From assembly GCA_011009095.1 (NCBI GenBank), contig VTPC01090550.1:309632-373631 (forward strand): a DNA stretch of 64,000 nt. Reading direction: 5' to 3'. The number at the start of each line of letters is the position of its first letter. Within the stretch, counting starts at the first letter, position 1. The notes beneath the pieces are model-generated. The model saw only the letters and a program-made list of their open reading frames with translations. It did no database searches and was not told the origin of the DNA. The DNA is from Ignelater luminosus (Eukaryota > Arthropoda > Insecta > Coleoptera > Elateridae). Positions 1 through 12,400 of the stretch are shown here, in pieces. The translations under genes and the position numbers were made by a program.

Positions 1-2016
1 TATTGATATTACATGTAAATCAGACACTGTACTTTTAGGTTAAAGTACACTATTGGGTTTTTTGTCGCTCTAAATATTTTCAAGACAGCATTAAAAATAA
101 ATATGCTAGAGGGAAGACTTTGGACAATATCCAGAATCTCCCGCCACAGTCCATGGTCTCCCTACGATGTCATGTGATTTCTATTTTAAATTCAGTTCAG
201 AAGTCGCACATTGCCAGATCAGGCGAGTATGGCAGATGTTAAATATCGCGGATGTTATTGTTATATGTTGTTCTTCCAATTTAATAGCTTTCACCAATTC
301 TGTACTTCTAAAGAAAACGGCGTATATTACTTTTTTCATCCAACGTTGTTATTTCACAATGGTTGGGTCATCTTCAAACACCCTTTACTTTCTTGACGTG
401 TCAGCACATCATGGAATATAGGTTTCATCAACTGTTATAATTTTAGAAATGACTCGGTGGCCGCTATCATTGAGTAATTGAAGAGTCTGCTGACCGATTC
501 TCACACGTTCGGCTTTTTGGTGTTCCGTTAACTTGGTGTCGAACGTGAAACAATTTTCACTCTATTTACTGCTGCGGATCCAATATCAAGATCAGCCTCT
601 ATCTCTTAGTAGGCACACCGATTGTCGCCTGTTATTTTGCGAACACGGGCCACGTTTTTTTGGGTTACTGCTGAACAAGGCCTTTCCATATGTTTTCAAT
701 CGTGTAACGAATTACACCCCCTGCGAGATTTTCTAAATCACCTAAAAAACAATAGCCCGGGATGGTGCTTTATCACCAAATGCCGAATGCAACCGCACCA
801 TGTATTCCTCTTCAGATAGATCAACCTTAAAGTCATAGAAAATCATTGCGTGATAGTGCTCTCTTTCAAACTCCATGATTCCTAACATTAAAACGTACTT
901 TATATACTCCGTTCACGATGTTTCTGGGTCGTAACAGGCCATGCTTTCATTTTTTTTAGGTTGAAAGTGTTTTCTTCTTCTTTTTTTTGAAAATTGTACC
1001 TGTGTCTGCATTTGCTACTGTTGCACGATCAAAAATTTTGCATAAATGTTTAGTACCGATTAGTTTTTCTAAACTTGATGTTTAGTTTAGCAGAGTTTAT
1101 GATAAATTTCTGTTAAATATTTTTCGTGCTTGAAATTAAACAACTTCAGGATCTTGTATTACACAAAAAATTGACTGCAATAACTAAACCTAGCATTTAT
1201 ATTACTACGTATATTAATATTTACATAACCAAATTTCAATATCTACTTTCCATCTTCGTCACTATTTAATGAACTTTAATATAATCAATCCATAATGTAT
1301 TGTTATTTTACTATTTATTACTGTATTTTCTATTTTTGTATGGTAAAATAAACATATGCACAAGTCAAAAAACATGAAACGAAAAAACAAACTTCACAAA
1401 CGAAAAGATATACATTACGTAATGAAGTAAGTCGTTTAAAATAAAAAAGAAACACAGTAAACTGTCTATTTATGAAGATGAGAGCGACAAAGCGTTTTAA
1501 AAACACCTCAAGGCAAAGAATGTGTTGCATGTCGGTGTATGTACTACGTCGAAGAATAATGATGCGAGACGCACATACTTACTTAACTAAAGATATGTTA
1601 AAGAGTTATCTGATATTTATGAAGTTTCACTTTTTTCCCGGCTGCAATGCGTTAAACTGTTATTTATTCAGTGCCTGCATAGAAAATATAAATATAGTTA
1701 AGTTGGAATATACTACTTATCTATAATCTATGTTTGCATACATTACATATATTATTTTATTCAAGGAAATTTACCCTGTCTGGTATGAAACGAGAACGTT
1801 TAAAGTGCAGTATGGAAACAGAACTAGCTCTAGAGATTATTTCTGATTTACTGTTTTCAATTTCCTGTATAAAAACCATTAATTCGTAATATAATATGTA
1901 AGCTTGTAGTATAACTCAATATATGTAAGAAGCAAGCTGTGTAATTCTGAAAAAATTATAAATTTGGTTTTTTCATTTGTAGGCTTCATATTAGAATGAT
2001 GTGCTTATCTAATGAC
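1..2016. other. AT-rich intronic DNA, nothing recognised
   Basis: This is intronic sequence of Shank. Its short open frames have no recognisable protein similarity. The stretch just left of the hAT relic (1740-2008) is plain AT-rich DNA. Confidence 0.6.
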
Positions 2017-3781
2017 CAGTGGCGTAACATCTACCTCCGCAACCCCTGCAGTGCGGGAGGGTGGGCCCACAAGATGAATTCATTGGTACCATTATTTCCT
2101 TTCAACTCTGCACTTAATTAATCGTTTGTTCTTTATAGCATCAGTTTATGAAATATTTTAGAGTCTGAAACAGAATCTTCATGTTCTCAATCTGCCGGCA
2201 ATTTAAAGAACGTAAGGTTAGCATACAAATTTTTTGTTAATTTAAAATTGATAGATACCCCTATTCTTAGATACAGCAAATGAGGAAGGTTCTCAAAGAC
2301 AATTTTTATCTGACCGTTTGTTATATCCTGTGGATGTATTTAGTGATGAAGAGAAAAAAATTATATGGACCGTGTAAACCAAGTGGACCTTTTGTAAAAG
2401 ATACTGAAAGTAAATGGCGTTTTTCGGAAAAATATTATAATTATACTACAAAATCCAGACAATCCTTACCAAGATATTGGTTACGTTATTCTAGGCAATT
2501 AAATGTTTCTTATTGTGAACCCTGCTGGTTGTTTGCAGACCGAAATAAGAAATGTTGTAAATGGCAAGGTTTTTCTAAAAAAATTCAGAACATGAAAATT
2601 CTTTGGTTCATTTAAATGCTTGTTTAATTTATGACGCATGGAAAACTGGTAAAACCATACAATAAGCATTTGATACAAAAAAGTCTGTAAATATTTAGAA
2701 AGAAATATTAAAAAGATTCGTTGACATTATAATCACTTTATGTTCACGTAACATGTCTCTTTGAGGACACCGTGAAACAAAAGAAGTAGCAATATTAGGT
2801 AAAGGTGGGAACTTTGTATCTATTTCGTATTTGTTGGCTAAATATGATCCCATTTAAAAAAAATATTTAGATGATAGTAAAAAGAAATATTTAAGTCCTA
2901 AAATCCAGAATGAAGTCGTTGAATTAATAGATTCAACTATAATGAATATCATAAAAGTAAAGAAATTCTACGATGAACTAACACACGATCAAACGCCAGC
3001 TTATAGTGAAAATCTTTTAAGATTTTTACTTTTAATGCAACTTGAAACATCAAAGAAGATTTGAAAGCTTTCGTAATACAGTTTCAAAATTTAAATACCC
3101 GATTTCGAATACTTCGGCCACTTTGAGCGACGAAGAATTAGTGACGAGGGTTAAAAGCCTACAAGAAATATATTCAGATGATTTGTTTCTGATTGTTTCC
3201 CTGAACAGTTTTTTTGTTTTCGGAATGTCCTAAAATCTAAAATAATCGACAAAACTAGTATAACACAAATTTTTCATTTATTAATAATAGAAAACTATTG
3301 CACAGCTTGTAATTTACCAAAAGCGTGTGCAGCCTTGTATTTATTCTTAACATTGCCAGTTACCGTTAGTTCCGTTGATGAGAGATCGTTTTCAAAATTG
3401 AAACTTATTAAAAATTATTTACGTAGTGCCATGTCACAACAAAGATTGTCTAGTTTAGCCCTCATTAGTATGGAAAATAAAATTGCACATGAAATGGATA
3501 TAAGAAGATCTAGTAAACTCATTTGCAGAAGTAAATTTATATAGAAAAAGCCTTTTCAGTTTCAAATAAATTTGTACAATATTAAACGTGTATATCACTG
3601 TAATCTATAGTCTAAGAGTCTGTATATTCTTCCATATTTTATCTTTAGTACGTAGAATATACAAATGACAAATTTTAAATAAAATAATGCAAATTTCTAC
3701 TTTTCATTTATATATGTGTACAATAAGGGCCCCACTTACATTCTTACGGAAAGGACCCCTTAATTAGTTGTTACGTTACTG
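2017..3781 (+). mobile_element. hAT transposon relic with terminal inverted repeats and 8-bp target duplication
   Basis: The left end begins CAGTGGCGTAAC at 2017; the right end, read inverted, begins CAGTAACGTAAC at 3781. The ends stay weakly similar further in, where both carry a GTGGGCCC/GTGGGGCCC stretch. The flanks are CTAATGAC (2009-2016) and CTAATAAC (3782-3789), matching at 7 of 8 bases, as expected for the 8-bp duplication made by hAT transposases. The 1,765-bp element carries a broken ZMYM1/TTF-type hAT transposase gene. It sits in the Shank intron downstream of exon c, in the opposite transcriptional orientation. Confidence 0.85.
2280..3545 (+). pseudogene. hAT transposase pseudogene (TTF zinc finger, DUF4371-like, dimerisation region)
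   Basis: The reading frame is broken by several stops and frameshifts but keeps the family order. First comes a TTF/ZMYM1-type start (KPSGPFVKD, then RYWLRYSRQ and CEPCWLFAD, 2370-2560). A DUF4371-like middle follows, with a GHRE motif near 2768, then GNFVSISYLLAKYDP and KKKYLSPKIQNEVVELI (2800-2935). Last is the C-terminal hAT dimerisation segment (TLPVTVSSVDERSFSKLK, then KNYLRSAMSQQRLSSLALIS, 3345-3475). Intact relatives are longer, so internal sequence is missing, mainly between 3050 and 3270. It cannot encode an active protein as it stands. Confidence 0.85.
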
Positions 3782-5100
3782 CTAATAACTCTTAACAACT
3801 AAGCCTAAAAATAGTTGAATTTGGCCGAGTAACTGCAAAATGGTTTTCGTTAATATTCAGGAAGTACAGGTTTATAATCTTTATGAGTTGACAATACTCA
3901 TTTTGTAATGAATGACAACCTGTCAATTATTGCATATTTTGATTTAATATTACGTTTTTGAAAACGTTTTCAAAATGTTCCTCATTAACTATGAAAATGC
4001 CTTTATTAAAAACTTAATATCTCACCAAATTATCAGTGTCATAAAATAATAAATTTATTTTTCATCCACATTAAAATACAGACTATCTTTATAACGTAGA
4101 AATGATATCACTAAGCTCTTTCAACGAATAACTAAGTTTAAAACTTATCAATCTGGTTCCATTTCCTTCAAGATCAACACTTGTTCTTCATAATTAGCCA
4201 AACTAAGATGCCAACAAGTACACAAGTTGCAACAGCATTACAAACAATCATAATAATTAATATTTTCTCTTTGGTTGTTCTTTGGCCCCAACAAGATAAT
4301 TTGCCTCCTTCGTCTGTTTCTGGCATTTTGACTGACGATGTGGTCGCCAATTAATCGGAATATTCTGACAGAGGTTTATTTTAATTTGACTGACACACAA
4401 TGAGTTACTTGATTTCTTCAAGAATAAGTGCTATTTATATTTATACAGTATGTTTCAATCTTATAGAATTCAGAGTAGGCCTTGACATAACATCTTTGTA
4501 ACAAGAGTATTCTTTGAAGTTTCGCTAAAAGCTAGAACTCAATATGCCAAATGAAGTCAAGTCAAAACCTATTCTAAATTCGATAATCCATCCGGAGCTA
4601 CGCGAGACTTTCGCAGTGTTGCCAGAGCGTTCTAAATAAAAGTAGTGTCTCAGTAGTATTGCTTTTGTCCATGAACTGTAATGCGGCTGGCCCGCTACCA
4701 CTGTCTGTAATTCACAGTAATTACTTGTTTGCAAACGAATACTGCCAACCGTTGAGCAATCTATTATGCTACCAATTCGACCATTTGCTGTTTGCTCGTG
4801 TACATAAGTTAAATGTTCCAGGTACTACTCTGTTTACCGTACGATGACATGACAAGAAATTCTTATACGCTTCTAAATGACATAACATTCCTCATAATCT
4901 GTTGATTATTTAGTGTTTTGGGGTGTTGAGAGTAGATTTTCAGCGTTTTTCTCTAGATTTTGGCGCTCTTGTCGGAAATTCCAGACATTTAATAAAATTA
5001 AGACGGAAATGAAACAATGATGACCCGTTTGGACAATTTATCTATTATTTGCCGCTATTTTTTCTACAATAGGAAGTATAAAAGCATTAAAATCGGTGTT
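3782..5100. other. Intronic DNA with one satellite-like monomer
   Basis: This is mostly AT-rich unique-looking sequence. The part at about 4885-5000 belongs to the roughly 227-bp dispersed satellite-like family, seen as TAATCTGTTGATTATTTAGT and the downstream TTTTCAGCGTTTTTCTC. Nothing else is recognised. Confidence 0.5.
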
Positions 5101-5289
5101 TATAGAGCGTGTTCCCAGAAAAGGTTTAGAATAGGTGTAATGGACCAAAAATGTATTCTTTATAAAAGCTTCTGCTTGTTCCAAAAACAACTTTAATCGA
5201 GTTAAAAATTAGAAAATTGTATACAGGGTGTCCAAAAATCAACCTTTATGTATTAAACTAATGTACAGATTATATGACATCTTAAATCA

Positions 5290-5880
5290 AATAGCTTAAC
5301 GTCTAATTTTATGCATCAATCAGTCCACCGCCTATTTCCTGACATAATACCAGCCTTCTTCGAAACTGACGAAACGCTAGATGCAACTTCTCAGGTCGAA
5401 TTTCATTAATAGTATCCCGAATAGCATTTTCTGATCTATTCAAGTCATCCCTAAGATTTTGTTGCATCCATCTTGTTGAAATACACATTTTCGGCGATAA
5501 TCCAAATTTAAACTTTCCATTTCGCCCAATAAATAATTTTCTAACGTTTCCTAATAAGAAAAATGATTTAACATTAGTTGCAAAAAAATACGGTTAAATA
5601 ATTTTGTCATATGTAACACCATACCAAACGTTTACTTTTTTGTAATATTGAGTTCCGGTATTAATAATGAAATTAGGATTCTCTTTACTCCAGAACCTAA
5701 AATTTTGTGAGGAAAGTATTCCATTTGTGGTAAATGTTGCTTCATCAGAGAATAATTCTAATTTTTCAGTGTTTTCTTTCATATTTCTGAACAAAATGTG
5801 TGTACAAATTTCGGCTGAAACGGTTTGATTTTATTTTCTTTAAAAATCCTTTGTAGGTGGCTTCTACTGATGCCAGTGGC
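5290..5880 (-). pseudogene. DUF4817-type mariner-like transposase pseudogene
   Basis: Read on the minus strand, fragments appear in the family order. A helix-turn-helix end reads TGISRSHLQRIFKENKIKP (5800-5870). A catalytic-region start reads LFSDEATFTTNG followed by FWSKENPNF (5660-5760), and then KVNVWYGV. A C-terminal stretch reads INEIRPEKLHLAFRQFRRR (5345-5405) and ends in EIGGGLIDA. The segment that should carry the middle catalytic motifs is missing, and several stops and shifts occur. The transposase is dead. Confidence 0.75.
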
Positions 5881-5933
5881 CCTTTCTCTTTTGCGAAAGG
5901 ACATCATTGCATTTTCTTCTAGAGAAACCATGG

Positions 5934-6180
5934 GCCTGTCGAGCCATACGGGTCTGTCGGGCCGTTTGGATCTCTCGGCCCTGAAGGACCGTTCAGGCGG
6001 TTGGACTTGTCCTGCCTTTCGGACTTCTCGGCCTTTCGAGTCTATTGGGCCATTTAGATTTCTTGGGCCTCTCAGGCCGTTTAGGCTTGCCGAACCTCTC
6101 AGGCTTTTTGGACTTCTCGGCGCTTCGGGCTTCTCAGGCCGTTTGTCCCCAGTCAGACCGGACCGGGCCGGGCCTGTACA
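5934..6180 (+). repeat. GC-rich array A, 9-bp period, inside the mariner-like element
   Basis: Degenerate tandem 9-mers of the form TCGGnnnTn occur here, for example CTGTCGGGCCGTTTGGATCT and CTTCTCGGCGCTTCGGGC. The array start (GCCATACGGGTCTGTCGG) matches the start of array C, and its right end (GTCCCCAGTCAGACCGGACC) matches the right end of array C. It abuts the inner edge of the element's right inverted end. Confidence 0.8.
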
Positions 6181-6358
6181 TTAGTTTAATATATAAAATT
6201 TAATTCTTGAACACCCTGTATAAAATTTCTAATTTTTAACTTGATAAAAGTTGTTTTTGGAACAAGCAAGAACTTTTATAAAGAATACATCTTTCTCGTA
6301 TCTTGCAATTTTTGGTCCATTATACTTATTCCAAACCTTTTTTGGGGACACGCTGTAT

Positions 6359-7719
6359 GATAGGTAGACAACGTAAATAATTGTTGAACACTGAGCATCT
6401 AAAATTATGAAAATCTCCATGTACAAGTCCCCAAATGCGATTTGCGACTTTACAATTCTGTACATTCTATACACACTTTTTGTACAATCTGTACAGTGCC
6501 ACGGATTCTTTAAAGATTCTTCTACGTTTCGAAAGGCATGACATAATCCATATGTAATTTGCAACCAATAGTCTAAGAGACATAATAGTCAATTGGGGGA
6601 GGTATTTGATAAAGGTTGAAAGTTTTTACAGTGGTACTATTACCTTAAACAAAGACGTTAGTCATCACCTGCCAGTAAGGTTTATGAAGTTCGCAAATTG
6701 CAAATCTGGTCCCTTTTTTTCGGATTTTTCGCTTATAACTCGGAAACAGTGCATCGTACAGTAAACAGTATTCCTTACAGAATAAAAGATAAGTAAATTC
6801 CCTACAAGAATGTCTATATTCATTTTCTTCCTATGTGTTATAGATAGTTTCCGAGATATTCGCCAGCGAAAATCAGTATAAATAAATGACTAAGTTCTAC
6901 ATTTACGCAAAAATCAGACTGCCATGTTTCAACTGCACCTGCATAAAAGCTAAGACGATTTTCGAGAATTATCGAATTACCCTCATGGTGTAGCATAAAA
7001 CTAATAATAAGCTTCTTAGGAGTCTAAACTTTCTGGTTTTCTAGATGGATTGTCTACAAATTACACTGTATTTTATTCTTCATAGCTCTTACTACAATTC
7101 CTTGGGAAAGAAAATCGAAGAATTTGAATAAAACATTATGCCTTATTAATGACGAAGTTAGTCTCGAGAAGTATCTGCCTAAAAATTGATTAGTTTGCAT
7201 TGAAGAGCATAATTAGTTTTTATTTATTTTTCTTCGTTTTACATTTTTTGATAAACAGGCGATAGTTTTATCATTATTTGTAATCTTTATTTCTGACAGT
7301 TGTTGACAAATAATAAAACATAACCTTTCTGTATGGTTAATTGTCAATGTCAGTTAATTGATAGTGGCAGCACCACGTGTGACGTCATTGATGACGAAGT
7401 CTCTCATAGTTCAAGATGGGCTATAAATATTAATTAATAGTAATTAATATATTAAAAAATTTTAATTCTAAATTCAACTGTATCAAATAGGTATCATTTC
7501 TGTTCCTAAAAGGAAGAAGTTTCTCTGCTTTTAGAGGTTAGTTCTTTTGAATAAAAATTGGTTTTGGAAATTTTAAAAACTGTTAATGCAAGCTAGAAAG
7601 ATACTTTTCTGTTGTAAAGGAAAAAGTACAATGAAATTTTTTCAAAGTATTTCTAGCTTTTATTTACACAACAAAAAACGGCAATTAATTAACATAAAAA
7701 GATAAAGATGATTACTTAC
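6359..7719. other. Intronic DNA with a satellite-like fragment
   Basis: The part at about 6395-6570 resembles the later half of the satellite-like monomer (ATTATGAAAATCTCCATGTA, GATTTGCGACTTTACAATTC, TTCTTCTACGTTTCGAAAGG). The part at 6720-6860 holds TATAACTCGGAAACAGTGCA and, facing it, TTTCCGAGATATTCGC, of a type common at ends of small DNA elements. The remainder is unrecognised. Confidence 0.45.
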
Positions 7720-7900
7720 CGCCTGAGTCCTGGCAGTGAAAATTGGGATCAAGGCCTTTGGAGCACATCTTCGTAATCTTTTCCACTTGTCCATTCGTTA
7801 CATAATCCAGAAACCTTCTTAAATTCGTTCTAGTGTGAAGGCTTTTCAGTTGCTTTTCATCCAGACTTAACATTTTATAAACCCTCCTTTTATATTTCAG
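7720..7900 (-). CDS. Shank: Shank/Prosap exon c: SPN-to-ankyrin linker
   Basis: This is a 181-nt exon, phase 0 at its start and phase 1 at its end (60 codons plus one G). The acceptor ATTGTTGCAG covers 7901-7910 and the donor GTAAGTAAT lies at 7719. It encodes LKYKRRVYKML, EKQLKSLHTRTNLRRFLDYV and GLDPNFHCQDSG. In mammalian Shanks the equivalent stretch reads EFRYKRRVY, KLHTKANLKKFMDYV and GLDPNFHDPDSGE, so order and spacing agree closely. The leftover G fits a split codon for the Glu that follows DSG in the family. These are residues 93-152, the helical linker leading into the ankyrin repeats, which must lie below coordinate 1 because no ankyrin-like frame is visible in 1-7719. The reading frame has no break. 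Confidence 0.94.
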
Positions 7901-8834
7901 CTGCAACAATAAAACCATCACGTTACAAAGAATTTTCTTGTTGAACGAACTTTCAGTGACACATATCGTGTACTTTTTTGCACTAGTGAGATTTCAAAAG
8001 GGTGTACAAAAGAAGCCGTATTTGTTGGCGTGACTTAATCCCTTCGTTTATACCAGGATAATTAGTGCCGACATAATAATAAAAAGAATTACATAGAGGT
8101 ATGGAAATTTTAGACTTGATTTATGCACCACGTTAATAACTCGATGCGTGTTTTTAATTCTTTCATAGTAGAGGATAAAAGGGTGTTATTAAAGCTAGTG
8201 CTGAACTATTAAAACGATTTATTAAAGTAAATCGCATTTTTTGTCCTGTATCTCTTTAATGTCAGTCTATATGTCAATCACGAACGAACAAACATCCATC
8301 TAGGTCTAATAGAAAATACAATCCGTTCTGTTGTATAACTGAAAGCGCGACTTCTATTATTCACATTTTCGATTATAACAAACAACGCCTACTAGACATT
8401 CAAGACGTGAACATCAGACAATAATGAAGGAATAAATCTTGAGGTAGAGCAATACGCCTGCCAAATATTTACATTCATTTGCAAAACACTCTGTATATTA
8501 TTAGTAGTATTAATTTCGCGCATTTCTTTTGTTTTGTTCGCAAACTTTTAGTTTCTGGTTTCTTCTTTTGTTCATAATTTCTTTAAGACCGTTAAATATT
8601 AAAGTAACGATAAAACAAAAAATTAAAAAATGAAAAACAACAAATTAAAAAATTTCTTACAAGTTGTAAAATTACAACTCCTGCCAAGAGACTGGAGCCG
8701 CAAGGTCGTTAACCAACGCTTATCAACGTAATACCTTGCGAGAGAGTATTCACTCCAATCCTCAAACCTTGCTCACGGCCTGAGTATGTACTAGGCGTTG
8801 TAACAAAACGTTATCCATGCAGTAGATATAATGC
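7901..8834. other. Intronic DNA next to exon c
   Basis: The first 100 bases include the exon c acceptor region. At 8455-8505, GCCTGCCAAATATTTACATT followed by GCAAAACACTCTGTATA matches the right edge of the foldback at 47838-48572 (GCCTGCCAAATATTTGGACT), so it is a fragment of that repeat. The rest is unrecognised. Confidence 0.5.
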
Positions 8835-9154
8835 TTGTTCCAACATAAATCTCAAACTATCCCTGACTGCCATGACGGCATCGTCGGGGATCCTGGAGGA
8901 CCCTGCTTCCGGCCTGCTCCACCGTCGCCACTAGAACATCATTGCCGTTGACTGGCGTGCGGACTGCTTGGTGCCTGACATGTCGTTGGCGATTATCCAT
9001 CTTTCCAAAACCACCAGCCATAGAGGAATTAAGTTTCCTAAATGGCAGCCACCTACGGTGGCATTTTCATTGATTTGTCGACTGCCATGAGTTTGCGTAG
9101 AGGAAATTTTTTTAGGGATAGTTTGCAACTAGTTTGATAGTTATGTTGGAACAA
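8835..9154. mobile_element. MITE-like element, about 320 bp
   Basis: It opens with TTGTTCCAACATAA followed by TCTCAAACTATCCCTGA (8835-8865), and closes with the inverse: AGGGATAGTTTGC at 9115 and TTATGTTGGAACAA ending at 9154. The right copy has a short partial duplication (AACTAGTTTGAT). The interior is more GC-rich than the surroundings and has no recognisable gene. I could not see a clear target duplication, so the superfamily is open. Confidence 0.65.
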
Positions 9155-9284
9155 ACCTATAGTAATTAGGCCGGCACAACGGCGTGCACATTAGGCAACT
9201 TGCTATAGGCGTTGCACAGTGAAGAATGATTTGCAATTGATATTAAACTATGCATTATGCACTACCACACGCTAGCGCCTGCTC

Positions 9285-9440
9285 TAATCTCAAGATTCTT
9301 CTACGTCTCAATTGGCATAACGTAATCCGTAATTTAGAACCAATGATGTGTTGCTTATCGAGTGTTTAAGTATACTTTCAGCGTTCTTTTTGGAATGTCC
9401 ACATTTAATAACATTATGAAAACCTGTATCTCAAATCGGT
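9285..9440 (+). repeat. Satellite-like monomer (about 227-bp family)
   Basis: It shares TTCTTCTACGTCTCAATTGG, CATAACGTAATCCGTAATTT, GTTGCTTATCGAGTG, TTTCAGCGTTCTTTTTGG and TAATAACATTATGAAAACC in that order with copies at 24870, 45000 and 45745. Confidence 0.65.
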
Positions 9441-12400
9441 GAATTCAATGAACAACTTTACAATTTTGCAACAGGACAAACTTTCAGGCACGACGCCGAA
9501 ATGGGAGTGTCCCAATCGTCTGAAATACCACACGTAGTAATAGCAAATTGCGAAAGTTTTCATGAGATTTTTTATAAAGAAATTAGAAAAAGTTCTTTTC
9601 TTCAGAGGCCTACTGTCAACCTTTGCACCAGGGTTCACAAAGTTGACAATATGCCACTGTACGTATCAACAATCTTCTTTCCACTATTGATGAAAAACTT
9701 TTGGATTTCCCGGGTGTCGAACTCGGACGGCAACGTGTAGCGTTAGTTTAATATTTAACTCCCTGTCGTGTATGCCGTTGACTTCCCCGTACTTTAATTT
9801 CAGAATGGCATCTATCCGTTCCTGATGCATTGTAGGTACAGATAGTTATCATAATCGGTTCTTTCATTTCATTAATTCGTTAATTAAGTCTTTTTGAAGA
9901 TGATTAACTCTCTGTATTAGAGCGAGGCACCCAGTATAAATTTCTAATTTATTCATGTTTTTTTTTGTTGGATATTATCTTAAATTCTGCTTACGTATCA
10001 GTCATCATTCTATTGAGCATTAATTAATATATTTCGATAAAAAATTTATGAATAATATTGTCCGTAATATTGTTACTTCACATCAAAATTATTTTCACTT
10101 TTATATTTTCCCAACAATAGACGTGTTTTCCAAAAAGATTAGGCTTTGTTAAGTTTCTTTTCATTTGACAGTAAAAATATTTTCGATTAACTTGGACTAA
10201 TTTGCTGGTCTTTTTGGCTAGTGATCTTTTCACCTCACCCTGGTGATTGGCTATTATTCGATGTTTCCGTCTAGCGGATCTTTCGTTGATCTTCGAACAG
10301 GAACTCGTTTGCTAGACTTTGTGTTAATCGAACGTGCATTCGACAGTTAGCTTTGTGGTCTCTTTTACATTCCGCTTTTGGATTAAGCGTCCCGGCTTTA
10401 ATTTTCCTGGTGCTCGATTATGTATATCTACTAAAAGTCTCAATAATTTTCTAGGTGAGTTATTTCAGAGTTCTCTTTACCCGACTGTTAACTTTGTAAG
10501 AATAGTAGGATTTCCGCCCATTTAATAAGAAGTCCATACAGCTATTTGATTTTGCAATTACCGACGCTGTCGTATTCCGACTGGTAGTCCGTTTCGAGGA
10601 GAAGAAAGTTTCCATTCACCCTTTTGTGTGACCGTTCCAATGGAACTCTTCAGTCAACCATTCTTTTCTAAAATTATTCTGGTTTCATTCACGATTGCTT
10701 CCAACTGTTTTTAAATTAATTTAATAAAATTTTCTTAATTATTAAATTTTCTTTTCCAAATTTAAATTAAATTTAGGGTTACTAACAATAAGTTGGAGTA
10801 ACCTTGATCTTACTGCAGATGATTTCCTCTTTTATTTCCTAGTAGATGCACAGATCTGCAATTTCTTCAGGATTGGCCATCTCGTGGTAAGTTAATGTCT
10901 TTTTTGACCTTGTAGATATTTTTTGCCATAAACTATGGCTGCAGTGCGGACACTTGAACTTTGTGATACGAATTCAGAGCTTCTTTAATCTTCGAGACGT
11001 TTTTGGAATTTATTCTTTCTACTACTTTGCGGTGAAATAAACCCTTGAGACAAACTCTGAACTCGTTTTTGAGATACAGCGTAGTAAAACAGTATCCAGT
11101 AGTACTGAACACTCCCTCTCCTTGGAACTGCGGTAATCTGCTTCTTGAACCCGGTGTGGTGTAATGAATCCTACCCTATAAACCATTGTTTATTGTTCTT
11201 TTGCAACCAGGTAGAACATTCACCGTCAAACGCACAAAAGAACATACAACAACAATTTCCTTCAATTAAAATTATCTCAACGCAGAAACTACTAGTATAT
11301 TAGGTTATATTGTTTATATTTTTGTAAACGGATTTTGAGTTCAAAAGAAATTTATAAAATAAAATCCACTTCGACTGGTCCTTTGTGTATCACCTTTTTG
11401 TTAATGTGTGAGAGCGCGAGAAGCGTAGTTGTTTTCTAACTGTTTTGGAAAAACAAAGGAGTCAGCGAATTAAAGCCAATGGTGAACAATAAACGGTAAT
11501 CAACTGCATTGTGTGCTGACCGATTGGTGGAACTTCTGTTCCAGGGATAATCACATCATTCTCTCAATATTAAGTATTGTAGGGCGCAGTTCCGGAAGGC
11601 TATCCCCTCGTGCGTAGTACGTGTACTGGATACTGTTGCTATTCCCCATGTTGTTTTTGCGACAGGTATTTTCCAAACTCTCACTGGCTGGCGTGTATAC
11701 GATGTTGGACCGCAGTTGTCATCAACTGGACGCTTCACCATTCATATTGAACCGGATCGTATTAACTCTTTACTCCGCCCGAAAAATATGATCAAGCGTT
11801 CGTTTTCTATGTTTACCAAGGCTCTAAGCGTTCTTCTACTCCTGGATTTCCATTTCTCCACCTAGTTACCTTGTGTCGAAAGGGTTTGGTATTTTCGATC
11901 CCCTATAAACGCACCTAGCGCCAGACCGAGGAAACCCTAACGCACAAAAAGCGGCAGATTTTTTCTCGAAGAGTCGCAAACAGTCAAAGGTCCTAAAATG
12001 GCCATAGACCTGTATTGTGCATACATTTGTTACATTTATCTGCATCATCCAATTGAGCAGCTTCCTCAATCAACTTATTAACGCTTGGCAAGGTGATAAC
12101 TATTTTACATAAGCGACGTATAACTATTCTCTATGCCTCTAAGAAAAGTTCTTGCTTCTTATTGGCAAAACTTTTCTAATCTAAATGAGCATGTATTTAT
12201 ATCCCGATGGTTTGTTCTCGTCTAAAAACTAGAAAGCCCTAGCTACCTGAAAACTCTTGCATACTGTTTGTATTTGCGATCTTCAAGTGCAAGCGTCCTA
12301 GATGGAAAACAGTGCATCTTCTGTGTATGATTCGAATTTGGTTTCCTTGGAAAAACATCTAAGCACGTATCGTTTTTCTTCAGCATGCAATTACAATTTT

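Larger units (their letters stand above)
5101..6358 (-). mobile_element. Mariner-like (DUF4817-type) element with nested long inverted ends and an internal GC-rich array
   Basis: The inner ends are inverted copies of about 47 bp beginning TACAGGGTGTCC: 5222-5268 on the left, and 6174-6220 on the right beginning TACAGGGTGTTC. Each is flanked outside by TA, as for Tc1/mariner insertions. The inverted similarity continues outward for another 120-138 bp: left 5101-5221 with GCGTGTTCCCAG, right 6221-6358 with GCGTGTCCCCAA when inverted. Inside lie a minus-strand transposase relic (5290-5880) and a GC-rich 9-bp-period array (5934-6173). Either the element has compound ends of about 170 bp, or one element inserted into the centre of an older palindromic one. 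Confidence 0.7.

Noticed and set aside
1..7719. Further Shank (ankyrin) exons downstream of exon c
   Set aside because: No minus-strand frame in this stretch resembles ankyrin repeats or the conserved continuation after DSG, so the next exon is taken to lie outside the window.
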